Below are positions 21,645 through 33,439 of a stretch of 64,000 nt of DNA, piece by piece. The stretch's first letter is position 1. The number at the start of each line of letters is the position of its first letter. The notes beneath the pieces were generated by a model. It was not told the origin of the DNA. It made no database searches and worked only from the letters and a program-made list of their open reading frames with translations. Position numbers and translations under genes: made by a program. The stretch is from Periplaneta americana (Eukaryota; Arthropoda; Insecta; Blattodea; Blattidae), in NCBI RefSeq assembly GCF_040183065.1, contig NC_091123.1, positions 114,724,127 through 114,788,126 on the forward strand, given 5' to 3'.

Positions 21645-22905
21645 AATAATAGTAGGAGTAGGTGTAGGAGCAGGAGCAATAGTAGTAGGAGTACGAGTAA
21701 TAGTAGTAGGAGCAGGAGTAATAGTAGTAGGAACAGGAGTAATAGTAGTAGGAGCAGGAGTAATAGCAGTAGGAGTAGTAGGAATAGGAGTAATAGGAGT
21801 AGGAGTAGGAGTAATAGTAGTAGGAGCAGGAGTCATAGTAGTAGGAGGAGGAGTAATAGTAGTATGAACAGGAGTAGTAGTAGTATGAACAGTAGTAGTA
21901 GTAGTAGTAGGAGTAGGAGTAGGAGTAGGAGTAGGAGTAGGAGTAGGAGTAGGAGTAGGAGTAGGAGTAGGAGTAGGAGTAGGAGTAGGAGTAGGAGTAA
22001 TAGTAGTAGGAGTAGGAGCAGGAGTAATAGTAATAGTAGTAGGAGTGGGAGCAGGAGTAATAGTAATAGTAGTAGGAGTGGGAGCAGAAGTAATAGTAGT
22101 AGGAGTAAGAGCAGGAGTCATAGTAGTAGGAATAGGAGCAGGAGTCGTAGTAGTAGGAGCAGGAGCAGGAGTCGTAGTAGTAGGAGCAGGAGTCATAGTA
22201 GTAGGAGCAGGAGTCATAGTAGTAGGAGCAGGAGTCATAGTAGTAGGAGTAGGAGTCATAGTAGTAGGAGCAGGAGTAGTAGTAATAGTAGGAATAATAG
22301 GAGTAGGAGTAATAGTAGTAGGAGTAGGAGTAATAGTAGTAGGAGCATGAGTCATAGTAGTAGGAGTAGGAGCAGGAGTAGTAGTAGTAATAGTAGTAGT
22401 AGGAGTAATAGTAGTAGGAGTAGGAGTAATAGTAGTAGGAGTAGGAGTAATAGTAGTAGGAGTAGGAGTAATAGTAGTAGGAGTAGGAGTAATAGTAGTA
22501 GGAGTAGGAGTAATAGGAGTAGGAGTAATAGTAGTAGGAGTAGGAGCAGGAGTAATAGTAGTAGTAGTAGTAGTAGTAGTAGTAGGAGTAATAGTAGTAG
22601 GAGTAGGAGCAGGAGTCATAGTAGTAGTAGTAGTAGTAGGAGTAATAGTAGTAGGAGCAGGAGTCATAGTAGTAGGAGTAGGAGCAGGAGTCATAATAGT
22701 AGGAGCAGGAGTAGTAGTAGTAATAGTAGTAGTAGTAGGAGTAATAGTAGTAGGAGTATGAGCAGGAGTCATAGTAGTAGGTGTAGGAGCAGGAGTCATA
22801 GTAGTAGGAGCAGGAGTAATAGTAGTAGGAGTAGGAGTAGGAGTAAGGAGTAGGAGCAGGAGTAATAGGAGTAGGAGTAGTAGTAGTAGTAGTAACAGCA
22901 GCAAA
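21645..22905. repeat. GTA/GGA/GCA trinucleotide satellite, 1.26 kb
   Basis: An unbroken phase of three with G leading each triplet on the plus strand. Higher-order units of about 18-21 bases recur, for example AGTAGTAGGAGCAGGAGTCAT and AGTAGTAGGAGTAGGAGTAAT. The phase gives a long Ser-Arg ORF on plus and a Thr-Pro ORF on minus; neither has gene-like context. Confidence 0.95.
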
Positions 22906-22919
22906 GAAATCATAGATTT

Positions 22920-24535
22920 TATGTTAAATTTCTTGTCAAAGAAAATAACATTATCACAGTTTGTAAATCTAAAACTTTATAAACAACATAAGCATACCTA
23001 GCACATAAGCACATTATAATGAAAATAAATAATTAATGTAACAGAATGCATAAAGTTCATACACGCCAATATTTAAAATCAGAATATAAAGTAATGTATC
23101 TTATTGCCCCCTCCCCCCCAAAAAACATATTTATAACGGTCTTAGATTTTTCCCCCCCCCCTCTCTCTTTTAATAATATTTTCAATGGATGGTGTAATGA
23201 ATGTTATCCTCCCGAGTCCTGAGATTTTATTATACTATACCATACTTCATACATGATTATGATATGAGATGTATGTGCAGAGAAGTATAGTATAATATAC
23301 CTGCACCTGTGCCCTAACTCTAACCTGCAGAATTTTTCAGCGTTTCTCCTCGTGTCAGTAAGTTTATTTTGAAGTGTAGAATTATATTGAAAAGAACAAA
23401 TCTCCAAGGACCCAGGAAGTTATAGTTCTCATTTTGTAACTAATTTATGGGATTCGGTTTTATATGAATCACACTGTATAATCGATTCGAAATTTTAACA
23501 GAAAATAAAATAACTGATACATTCATTGTTTACATCGTGGTCAACAGAAATCCTGGGAGAAATCCAGCCCCACATATGCTTTGTGTAGCACCTAGGTTAT
23601 ATCTCCTGCCGGAATCGAGCACCTGTTCTTTTGATGAATGCTGTTAGCTGAAAGAGTATTACATCTCCAAGGAGAAAATGCAGTTTCGCCATCGTTATAA
23701 TGTGGATTATGAAATGCATGTCACTCATACACGAAGCCATTTATCTCTCATATCTTTGAAAGAAAATAAAAAAAATCCCCCATTTATGACATACAGAACT
23801 ATGTCAGAAGACATTCCACAGTGATGAATTATTTTCTGTCGGTAAGATGCAGACGCTTATGAATATCAATACATCTCGTCAGAAGCAATTAATTTGCTTA
23901 AGAAGCGGTCGTATTCTCCCTTGAAAGCATACAGCTTTCTCATTTACAGGCTGAAATAGATGCGTGTTCAAACAAACGAAACTCGACATTTAAGCAGCAT
24001 CCGTGTATTGAAATTGGACCGTAGCTAAACCCGAATAATTAGGAAATCGTTGCGAAATATTCCAGTTTACCGCGCGGTGCTATATTGCTCCTTCGTGGGA
24101 GGAACGTGCCAGTCATTCAATGTTCTGCCGCAGCTTGGTATTTAATGACTTACAGCTTTTCTTTTTATTGCCTGTAAAGTAACATGTGCAGCACAATGAA
24201 TCAGGGGTTGAAAATCTCGACGTGCAATAGTTCTGATCAAAGCATACCAAATGAAAGAGAGTTTAAGTATTTTTTCCTGTAGTAATAGCTATTTATTGCA
24301 TGAAAAAGTGTCAGGGAAATCATAGTGTGCCTGTAATTGCGTGAAATTTATGTTCTGGGTTGGATGTTATTGTTGTATTTACAAATTAAAAATATTGCAT
24401 GCGCGTAGGCAAAATATTGTAAGCACGAAGATGAAACGCATGAACTAAGTCATGTGAAAAGCATTATAGTCTATCGTACATTTTGTAGAATGATCACTTA
24501 AACTCTGGTGTGGCCAAATGTAGACATAAAAATTC
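22920..24535. other. No recognised gene; C-runs near 23105-23162
   Basis: Two poly-C stretches and AT-rich DNA. No motif seen. Confidence 0.4.
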
Positions 24536-24537
24536 TG

Positions 24538-24547
24538 CAATAATAAT

Positions 24548-24596
<49 letters not shown>

Positions 24597-24615
24597 TATT
24601 ATTATTATTATTAAT
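24538..24615. repeat. (TAA)n then (TTA)n microsatellite
   Basis: TAA triplets switch to TTA triplets, giving a small palindrome. A second TTA run is at 24736-24769. Confidence 0.9.
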
Positions 24616-24734
24616 TCATCGGTGTATTTGAACACGTTATACAGCTATTACTAATATAGTGTAAAATTAAAAAATTGGAGAATGCGATTTAAGTTGTTAT
24701 AGGAGAAACCGAAAATTACGTGGAAAGTGGGAAC

Positions 24735-24770
<36 letters not shown>

Positions 24771-25190
24771 AGTCCGTCGAGTTATCTCTTTGGTAACACG
24801 TCTGCCTACAGACTGGCCGGCCCGGGTTCGATTCTCGGTTGGGTCAGAAATCTTCATGGCGAGGTACAACTTCCAATCACTAGATTGTGCACCAATATGC
24901 CTGGGTTAAATCCCAAATATCTCCGCAGTGCATATGAAGAGAAGGCATTTGTCACTGTTGATAGTGATTCGTCTGTCTGACGGGGACTTTAAGCCTGGCG
25001 GCCCCCTTGGTGCTATTCGACAGGAGTAGACTGAGTGCCGACACCGGGTTTCTCCTTCTCCCTTCATCTTCAGCGTCATCCTCACCCGTTCCTTACACTA
25101 CACTTGCACATACACTCACCCTAGTACACGACATAACTCTCTCAAAATATACATCATGCATAGCGTGACCCGCCGGAGTGGTGTGCAATT
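24771..25190 (+). repeat. SINE D, tRNA-headed, long body
   Basis: The head GTCCGTCGAGTTATCTCTTT...CGGGTTCGATTCTCGG (24771-24846) directly follows a TTA microsatellite. The body includes CAATATGCCTGGGTTAAATC, GACGGGGACTTTAAGCC and GGTGCTATTCGACAGGAGTA. The 3' limit is approximate. Confidence 0.6.
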
Positions 25191-25607
25191 TGAAAATGTG
25201 TCACAATCCTGTCATATATTCGCAATATCCGGAACCCGAATCACGCAAGTGAAGTGGATAGGCATTAGCTAGGCTACATTTCTTATGAAATTGTTTTTTC
25301 TTTGTGAGAATTGTGAATATGATTGGGAGTGAAATAAATTTAATGCGGTTTACCTAGTATATATTATATTATTAATGATTTCTATTTTATTTTTATTAAG
25401 TAAATAAGTTCGTAAGTAAATAAATAAAGTAAATGAATAAATTAAATAAATAAATTAACAAACAAACAAAAGAAACAGAGTCTGTACAATCTAAAGAAAC
25501 ATATCTGCGACCCAACTGCCTATTAAGAGCCAGACCTCACTTCAACATGCTTTCGCTTAGGTGAAAGATCATCCAAACAGAACGGAGGTATCGTATGCTT
25601 AGCACGA

Positions 25608-25840
25608 TGATTCCCCCCCCCCCCCCAGCCTTTATGGCTGGTTGTCGTATTGGGATTTCGCTACCTTCAGTACGTATCTTAGCTCCCCAAATGCATCAAG
25701 GTGCTGGATAGACATCCGTCCTGTACACTGGCCGAAATTTCATGAGAAAATTTCTTCCTGCATGATGACTCGAACCAGCGCGCATTCCGTAACCCGAGTT
25801 CTGGACATGATGCCTTAGACCACGACGCACAGTGGTTCCA
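25608..25840 (-). repeat. SINE-like element (minus)
   Basis: On the minus strand: TGTGCGTCGTGGTCTAAGGC (A-box side), GCGCGCTGGTTCGAGTCATC (B-box), then a body ending in AACCAGCCATAAAGGC beside a poly-C run (25614-25626). Confidence 0.6.
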
Positions 25841-25844
25841 AACT

Positions 25845-26680
25845 CAAATCTGACTGGACAAAAGGTATAAAAGTTTGAACTTCAAAACAATATAAATACT
25901 GCAGTTCTATAATCCTAAATAGTCGTGTACCTATGATTCGTATTCAGTTTTCCATAAAAATTATTGTGCTCTGCGCAGGAACAGGTAGAAGTCAAGTGTT
26001 CAGCATAGACATTCTATTCTCGCTAGCATCGCCCGGCAAGTTACCTTCGGAACTTCGATGTATGAAGATATAATATATTGTCAATCCCCTTCGAGTTTCG
26101 ATGAATAAAACTACAAGTATTTCCCTACATTTTTAGTGCATTTTCGAACTTTAATATTGTGTTATTTAGTTATAATACTCATTAATACACAGAGAAGTGT
26201 TCCATGAAAAATTTTAAAATTGTATTTGCTGTAGCAGGCCCGCAAAAGCAAAGGCCACAAAAGGCCACTGTCAAAGCAGGTTCAGCATTTACATTAGTCA
26301 TTTAGGTATGTAATTATAAAGGTTTTATAACCAACTTCAACCACCTTCTCCTTTTATTTATATTTTAGTGATGGTGGACGGAATTCCGAGAAGAGAACTA
26401 GTTGACATTTCGTGAAAAGAAAATAATATTTTAAGAAGATTAGCCTGTGTGTGTGTGAGTATGTATTAATGAAAATGGTTTAGGAGATTCTGAGGGACAT
26501 GATCGTAAATTAGTGCAGAAAAAAGTGCTGAATTCTGAATGAAACAAAGAGCAATGGACTAATTGCCTCTACATATTAAAAAATTTTCTTAAGGAAATAC
26601 TAGGATTGGTTAAGTATTAAAATGACTTTTTTTTTTAAAATAGACTGTGTCTAGCAAAGAAAAAACAAAAATCGTCCACA
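25845..26680. other. No recognised feature
   Basis: No SINE promoter, TIR or coding block seen. Confidence 0.4.
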
Positions 26681-27590
26681 AAAGCCGTTTCATGAATGTG
26701 CTGAGAAAAGTCAGAAGAGGAAGCTGAAGCCTTTGCTGGAAACACGCTCGGTTGAAGAGATTGCTCTTGTCGCAGAAATGGATTTGAGATCAACATACAG
26801 GCTTGATGCAGCACAAATGGTAAAGCAAGTGTTAAGTTTTTACTCAGAAAGGGTCACGAAAATGAATGAAAGAAAAGAAAACAAGATCGCTTACGTAAAG
26901 AAATGGGACTTTATGTCGACATTCCTAAACCAGAATTTGGTACGACTAATGTCGCGATTAGCGCGCGGAGGTTCTTTGAGGATCCAGGTTTGGCATCAGA
27001 AGCTACTGGCGTAGATGAAGGCTTGATTCGGTGATTTGGAACCATCTTTAAAACCAGTGGTCGTCATTTCGTAACTCGCGAATATACAAGCAGGGGGGAG
27101 GGGTAAGGCATCATTTACATCCCCTTAGCCAACACTTGTTCATTCAACGTTAAGCAATCTGGATATCCTTCTCTCCTACATTCCCCTTCGCTGTGTATTG
27201 CGGGCTGCATTTTATATGACGTAATCTTTGCCGACCACTGGTTAAAACAATCGCCATTGGGTACAGTATTAATATTGGAGAGTTTGAAAAAATACTGCTT
27301 GGGCACTGTAGAATTATACATCCAGAAATATAAGTGGCATTACATGCGGCAAAGTGTGCATAAAATACTTACCCATGGTGCGCATTTGATAAAGGAAGCC
27401 GTACTTGAGTTGGGATGATGTCCGAGGAACCCCAAGAAGTCCGAAATAAAGATTACAAGAATTTCAGGGAACAAGCTTATCACGCGCGCAAATTTTGTAG
27501 AGCCGATACGACGATGGATTTGATGGAATTTCCTCTGGCCCGATGGTAAGCAGTCTTCGTATCTAACGCCAAAAGATTAGATAAAGTGTA
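26680..27590 (+). pseudogene. Remnant of an unidentified TE-associated gene
   Basis: An N-terminal block reads PQKPFHECAEKSQKRKLKPL, then RSVEEIALVAEMDLRS and LDAAQMVKQVLSFYSE. About 300 bases downstream, in other frames, are KWHYMRQSVHKILTHGAHLI, LELG-stop-MSEEPQEVRNKDYK and YHARKFCRADTTMDLMEF. This order (R-P-x-K-x-F, SVHKILxHG, SEExxExRNK, RKxxR) recurs in an ORF type I remember from many arthropod genomes, probably TE-borne. I cannot name its superfamily or function. Stops and frame changes make this copy dead. Confidence 0.45.
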
Positions 27591-27626
27591 TTTTCTGATG
27601 TACACCTATTGAGACTGCTCCAGGAT

Positions 27627-27690
27627 CACGATGGTGATGATGATGATGATGATGATGATGACGATGATGATGATCAAGATGATGATGTTT
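27627..27690. repeat. (GAT)n microsatellite
   Basis: GATGAT repeats with GGT, GAC and CAA interruptions. Confidence 0.9.
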
Positions 27691-27699
27691 GAAAATTAA

Positions 27700-28413
27700 T
27701 AGAGTTACAACTCTCTCAAATATCTGTAAATATTTCAAATGTAGGTTTATTTAACCAGAGTTAGCGGTTTTGTTAAAAATGTATTAATATGTAGGCTATT
27801 TTATTAAAAAAATTAAATGATATTTGACTCAGTATGTACAACTGTTGTGTATTTTTTAGCATCTTTCACACATTAAAATCTAATAGAAAGTATATAATGC
27901 ATTTGTGATTTCGTTCCAATCCCTGCGAAAATCAGTTTTGTAAAATTATTATAATTTTTTAAAATTCAACCCCTGTAAAAGGATGGTTTATTTTATCCAA
28001 TCGTAATCAGAGTTTACACGCAAATGCAAAATGCCATTTGTAACCTGTATACAAAATTTTATGAAAATCTGTTAGAAACGAGGAGAGTTATTAATTTTGT
28101 CCTGCTAGATTTGTATTTGGAACCACTGTGCGACGTCACGGCGCGGGGCTTTATGCCATGTAGAGTACATATTACTCGACCGAGGTCAGTGGAGAGTAGT
28201 CCTGCAGCCCGGAGCGCCACATACTTCTGCGTTCGTATATCGTCATCGCGATAGTTCACATTACGCCCGCGTCTCCACTCGAGTTATACCTATGCAAATA
28301 TTTGCAGAGAAACTACTGATTCATCTGAATTGATTTGTTGAAGAGCCGTTAGTATAAGTCTTTGATAAAATAAAAATAAAAATAAACATTGATTCATATA
28401 AGAGAGTAAGTTT
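27700..28413. other. No recognised gene; local GC-rich patch
   Basis: 28125-28290 is GC-richer than its neighbours (GCGACGTCACGGCGCGGGGC), but I see no coding or promoter motif that I can defend. Confidence 0.35.
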
Positions 28414-28668
28414 GCCACAGGCGTATCTCAGTTAAGGCGCTTGCCTGCCGATTCGCAGTTGCACTCGGACGTGGGTTCGATTCCCGTTTGAGCTGATTAC
28501 TTCGTTGTTCTTTTCAGAGATTTTCCCCAACAGTAAGGCGAATGTCAGGTAATATATGGCGAATTCTTGGTCTCATCTTGTCAAATACCATCTCGCTATC
28601 AATACTTCCAGCGACGCTAAATAATCTCATAATTGATACAGCGTCGTTAAATAAGCACGTAAAAAATT
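28414..28668 (+). repeat. SINE B copy 1
   Basis: tRNA-like head ATCTCAGTTAAGGCGCTTGC and GGGTTCGATTCCCGTTTG; body with ATTTTCCCCAACAGTAAGGC; tail stem CGACGCT (28612-28618) / AGCGTCG (28640-28646) then TTAAATAAG. It is flanked by AGTAAGTTT at 28405-28413 and 28669-28677. Confidence 0.85.
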
Positions 28669-28679
28669 AGTAAGTTTAT

Positions 28680-29915
28680 CCCTCTAGTGAACATATCAAT
28701 GAAATAACATATTACCATACGATAATATATTACGAATTATTTTTTACAAAATCGAGGAAAAGTTTGAAAAACGAGCCTTGTAATGCACTTCACAAATGTG
28801 TATTGTACAACATGTTTTGCATGATCATATTTTTAAAATTGCAAATACGATACACATTTTGCACTGAAAATTTAGAGCAGTATTATCCCAAAGCTTGCGC
28901 AAAATTCCCTATAATGGTAATTAAGTATCAATAAGTGCCCTGTAATGGTCTATTTCAGTACAGTTTTATGTTGTGAAGAATGGTTTCCCTAGCAATAAGT
29001 TTCTGTGTGGGAATTCCAAGCATTCAAGACCTAATAACAATAGCTATAAATACAACAAAAACACGATTAGGCTATGTAAAAAAGTCTGATACATTGCTAA
29101 GTAACAAAATGGTGCGATGTAACTCACTGCCGTTGCCAAGCAAGTGACGTCAAAATAATGACGCATAACTCAATGCCGTTGCTAAGTTACTGATGTGAAA
29201 TGTTGTAATTTTCGTAACATTTTATTCATTTGACTTTTGAGTAGAAAAGTTTCACATTAAAAAGATATTAATGATTTCCCCTCTTCAAAACAGATAGGCC
29301 TATGTCATACTCTAAGGGATAATATAGGACAGTGTATATGACTTAAAATTATATGATTATACAGAGAGTATAGAGATAGAGTGAACTTGCCGGCTGTTTA
29401 CATTTAAATCTGGCAGTAGATGCGGCGACTCTCGCCCAGTTCAAGGCCGCCGCGATCCCCTCTATCTCTAGACGCTTTGTATCTTTCCACTTTAAATTTC
29501 AACTTCATAAACGATAATTTTCCAAGTTCTCCTTTCTTAATTGTTTTATGATGCCTCCTGTTACTGATTTTTGTCTGTCATGGAACTGGCATGAAAGGAA
29601 CAAATTGTCACTTACCTACCTTTTTTTACAGGATAACATGTTAAAATTAAGTCGTTAATTAAGCGAAAAAAAGAGTTGTTAATAAAATAATGTAGAACGG
29701 TTAATATGGCATGTCATATCGTCATCGTCATCACCATCATGTCATCCTGATTGTCATGTTTCGGGTACCAGTATCATGTGTACTGATTTCTACGCTTACT
29801 TGCTTATTGAATCACATGTCATAAGTAACTTAAGATATTTGCCTCAAGTGAAAATTATGCAGTATAGTTCCTATTGATTTTTACTGTGATTGTAACTGGT
29901 TATTTTACTTCGCTT
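28680..29915. other. No recognised gene
   Basis: Two near-copies of AACTCA(C/A)TGCCGTTGC(C/T)AAG occur at about 29121 and 29167, each followed by a TGACGT- or TGATGT-type word. Otherwise featureless. Confidence 0.4.
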
Positions 29916-29926
29916 TATCAACTGCT

Positions 29927-30187
29927 GTCCACACCTGTGGAGTAATGGTCAGCGCGTCTGGCAGCGAAACCAGGTGGTTCGGGTTCGAATCCCGGTCGGG
30001 GCAAGTTACCTGGTTGAGGTTTTTTCCGGGATTTTCCCTCAACCCAATACGAGCAAATGCTGGGTAACTTTCGGTGCTGGACCCCGGACTCATTTCACCG
30101 TCATTATCACCTTCATCTTATTCAGACGCTAAATAACCTAAGATGTTGATACAGCGTCGTAAAATAACCTAATAAAATTAAAAAATA
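29927..30187 (+). repeat. SINE A copy 2
   Basis: A full copy with head, TTTTTTCCGGGATTTTCCC block and stem-loop tail. The 11-bp duplication TATCAACTGCT flanks it at 29916-29926 and 30188-30198, so both ends are exact. Confidence 0.9.
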
Positions 30188-30224
30188 TATCAACTGCTAT
30201 GGTTATCTAATATAGGATAAGCTA

Positions 30225-30365
30225 GAATGAGATGAAGGTGATAATGCCGGTGAAATGAATCCAGGATTCAGCGCTGAAAATTACCCAGCATTTGCTCTTA
30301 ATGGTTGAAGGAAAACCCCAGGAAAAGTCTCTACCAGGGTTTGCACCCGGGCCCTTTGCCATGGT
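30225..30365 (-). repeat. SINE A fragment (minus)
   Basis: Reverse complement of the SINE A middle: GAGATGAAGGTGATAATGCC, AATTACCCAGCATTTGCTC and a B-box-like GGGTTTGCACCCGGGCC on the shown strand. The tail and most of the head are missing. Confidence 0.7.
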
Positions 30366-30369
30366 AAAG

Positions 30370-31160
30370 ATGATTGTGCAATTAAAGAGAAATTGTGAAA
30401 TTATGTCAGGGTGGAAGAATATACTTAGAAAAGACCACATGACTACCGTGTTAGTGCTCGAATTCTAAACTCCAACGCGGTAATTCGACGCTCTGTATTT
30501 GGCTGTTTCCAATTGAGTTGCTCGGTGCCAGAGTTACCTAACCCACAATTACACTGAAAAGAGTTATTGAAGTCCGAACTTAGACGTCGTGTTTTTTTTA
30601 ATTATATGCTTTCAATTGGAAATTATTTCGCCTTTACTATCAACTAATATTTATCTAGTAGGCCTACATGTACTTTGGCATCACATGGAAATGATAATTT
30701 ACAATTACTCTATGCAGAAATCAGAGGGATAAAAATTTGTAGGTTAGGAAACTCTGGCACTGAACCACTTAATTATTTTGTTTGAACGAGAACTTATCAA
30801 TTAGCGAACTTTGCTCGATATCCGGGGTTAACTGAAATCAACTTTGTACCTGTATAGGGTAATGTCGTTGCCCTTGTCCACAACTCTTCAAATTCAATTC
30901 ACCAACACTTCTCATTTCACTTTGACCACCTCGTTTAATAAATATGAGATTGCTTGCTATCATAGATGACAGTTTCCTTTTACAATGCTAACGATCAAGG
31001 GCCAGTGAACAAGGTCGGAGATATAAGACGAGATCCGAAGCCTCGAAAGTTCATGTATAAATTTAGTGACCACATTGAACAATCTCTGAAGTATGTTCGG
31101 GGCTCTAAATTAATCCATTCTTATTCCTTCCCTTCAGTAAGGATAATATAGACGATATAA
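30370..31160. other. No recognised feature; possible degraded LINE upstream part
   Basis: The small ORF at 30966-31151 lies directly upstream of a LINE C-terminal fragment, but I do not recognise its residues. Confidence 0.3.
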
Positions 31161-31164
31161 TAGA

Positions 31165-31406
31165 CAGAGCACACCTAGGTCAAAAAGCATGGGTAGACAT
31201 TACGGCTCTGTTAGAGAAGCCAACGTACTATGGTAGGAACGATCATGAGTTTAAAATCAAATAGGCTATAGGAAACGAAAACGGATGTAGACAAATTTTC
31301 ATTCTTAAATCGAACTATATATGTTTGGAATGATCTACCTGCAGCGGTCTTTGAGGGCTGTCTTTCCTTAAGGAGATTTAAAAATAGATTAAAAAGTTGT
31401 GTATAA
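31165..31406 (+). pseudogene. LINE ORF2 C-terminal fragment
   Basis: The first frame reads DRAHLGQKAWVDITALLEKP, then DHEFKIK. After a stop and frame change it continues KTDVDKFSFLNRTIYVWNDL and FKNRLKSCV-stop. That ending (KFSFLNRTI, WNxLP, FKxRLK) is the familiar C-terminus of arthropod non-LTR reverse transcriptases. The catalytic part is missing. Confidence 0.65.
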
Positions 31407-31409
31407 AGT

Positions 31410-31895
31410 GTAAATTAAAAAAGAGACGTTATATTACTTAAGGTGACATGTATTTACTTAGTCTGACGAGTTATTGCCTTGGTTTGAATTGTAACTTATT
31501 TTAAAATAACTTGTAAGAGGGTCTTAGACCACAAATGTTCAGTTTAATGTAGTTCTGTTTATAAATATAAATAAGGATGTAATTGTTTGTTTTATTTGAA
31601 CTGTTGTATCATTGAATACTGGTGAGTCAGTGAAGTTATGGTTTACAATGGTAGTGAAGAGTTTCGATCATGATAATTATAGTGTGTTATATAGTGTCAG
31701 TGAAAAGTGTTATGTAGTGTCAGTGAAATGTATTCTAAAGTTTTAGTGAAATGTGTCATAGTGCCAGTGCAGTGAGTGAGATGAAAATGAAGTGAAAAGT
31801 TATCAGTATCAATGTGAAACTTACGTAGTGGTTATACATACATGGGTTCTAATAGAAAATCTGGTTCACTAATTAATTAGGTTATTTTATGTATT
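31410..31895. other. Probable 3' UTR of the preceding LINE, then GTCAGTGAAA-rich DNA
   Basis: Between 31620 and 31800 the words AGTGTCAGTGAAA, AGTGAAAAGTG and GTGTCAGTGAAATG recur irregularly. No coding. Confidence 0.35.
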
Positions 31896-31898
31896 ACT

Positions 31899-32705
31899 AG
31901 CTAAAAGCACCCGGCATTGCTCGGGTTTTCCTTTTTGCTTCAGATTTAAGGAGATCTCGGCAACTCAAGTATAGAAAAACAAAACGAATTACTGTCTTTA
32001 CTAAGCTTTCCTAGTCCCTAAAGATGAATCTTTACATAGTGTCACATGAATTCTTAGCCAAAACGCCTGCCAAGATTAACAGAATTTAAAATAGCTGAAG
32101 ATCAGGCATCGAAAAGATGTCATCATGTACCTTACTGTTTTTGTTTTTAATTAGTTTTGTCTTGTAGTTCAGATAAACAAAAACATCTTCTCGGTCCCTT
32201 TACATCAGTATAGCATAGACTCAATGTTCTACTTTGATCTAAAGCTGTGCTGACACAAATTTAGCGTAATTTCCTGTCCACATGTGCTTTCGCTTGACGT
32301 TTAAAGACAGTTAACGATAAATAGGGGATTCTCTTGTTCCCAGTCTGAATCTCTTGGGGTCTCATGGCGAGTTACAATTTACCTCTTTATCGCTCATATC
32401 AAAGAATCAATATGGAAATAGAAAATACTGTATATATAATAGGATTGGAGAATTTTGTACCCCTTGTCCGCTTTACGCTTGCTAATGACATACCCATTTC
32501 TTAAATATGACTTGAAAAATGAAGTCTTACAAATACTCGTACATAATACTGTATATTAATTATTAATGTAATTATTATGTATTATTTGCATTGTGTATTT
32601 TAATTGTATTGTCTATTAGTTTTATTGTTTGTAATTAAGTTACCACTGCCGCCGGGTGTTTGTCCATTTGCAGTGTAAATAAACACATACCTACATACAT
32701 ATGGT
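31899..32705 (+). mobile_element. LINE-derived repeat, 3' end with ACATAC tail
   Basis: It begins with ACTAGCTAAAAGCACCCGGC, a boundary word common in arthropod repeats. At 32635-32700 it has a typical LINE 3' terminus: CACTGCCGCCGGGTGTTTGT, then GTAAATAAACACATACCTAC and ACATACATA. It may be two different repeats. No RT motif is visible. Confidence 0.45.
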
Positions 32706-33044
32706 TGCAGTATCGAAGCTCTGTCCACCCCTTTGTAATAAGAAGAACATTCCACTAAAGAGATGGGCTCTAGAACAGGCTGAAGTCGCCGCGTTACCGC
32801 CTACGTGGTCTGATGTTAAAAAGCTGAAAGTAAATTGAGAATCCTCTGATGGAAAGTAATAAAAGATTTAATTGGAATTTTATTTATAATGCTATTGTAA
32901 CTACGTACAATTAACATTTATTGTCTGAGTCATGTAATACTACATGTACGGGTAATTTTGCAAAACGAAAAGAAAGCTCATCTATAAATTCACAGTTTTT
33001 TTTTTTCACTCTTAAGCAATTTATTAGCTGAAGTGTCTGGATTA

Positions 33045-33350
33045 ATGTCGTGCAGTGTTCGAACATGAGAGAAGAAACCAAGACATTAAGAACTTCGTCT
33101 TATTTCATATTAAAAACTAATCGCAAGATCTGTGATAACATCCTTAAACGATTAAAACGTGAAAAGATGGTAGTGGAGAACAGCGATTGTTTCTATAACA
33201 AGGTGGAACAAACATGACAGGCCTTCTCCTGCACAGCGAACATCAGCGAATATCGAATTTTGCTATACTCGACGAACTTGAACCGAACATGGTGCCTTTA
33301 ATGCACGAGACTAGTCTAGGTGCTAATGGAGAACACTTAGAACACTTGTT
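33045..33350 (+). repeat. Unclassified ~290-bp repeat (R290), copy 1
   Basis: Shared blocks: GTGTTCGAACATGAGAG, CCAAGACATTAAGAACTTCG, AACGATTAAAACGTGAA, GCGAACATCAGCGAATATCG, CTTGAACCGAACATGGTGCC. Other copies: 53035-53300, 58135-58280, 58557-58672, 58673-58935 and 60880-61130. Confidence 0.7.
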
Positions 33351-33439
33351 GTGGATAGTAGCTGTTAATTTGTCACACAGCCATCGCGTGATGTGTGTAT
33401 CAATTTAATAATAAGGATTTACGCAGATATTTCATTAAA

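Noticed and set aside
21864..22853. 329-residue Ser-Arg-rich ORF resembling an SR protein
   Set aside because: It is a phase-three GTA/GGA satellite. The other strand gives an equally long Thr-Pro ORF, and no flanking domain or splice context exists.
21636..22913. 425-residue Thr-Pro-rich ORF resembling a mucin
   Set aside because: Same satellite read on the opposite strand; residue order simply follows the 18-21 base units.
28100..28290. CpG-rich host promoter
   Set aside because: Slightly GC-rich only; no downstream gene or promoter motif.
29120..29190. CRE-type regulatory site (TGACGTCA)
   Set aside because: One palindrome near duplicated DNA, with no gene nearby.
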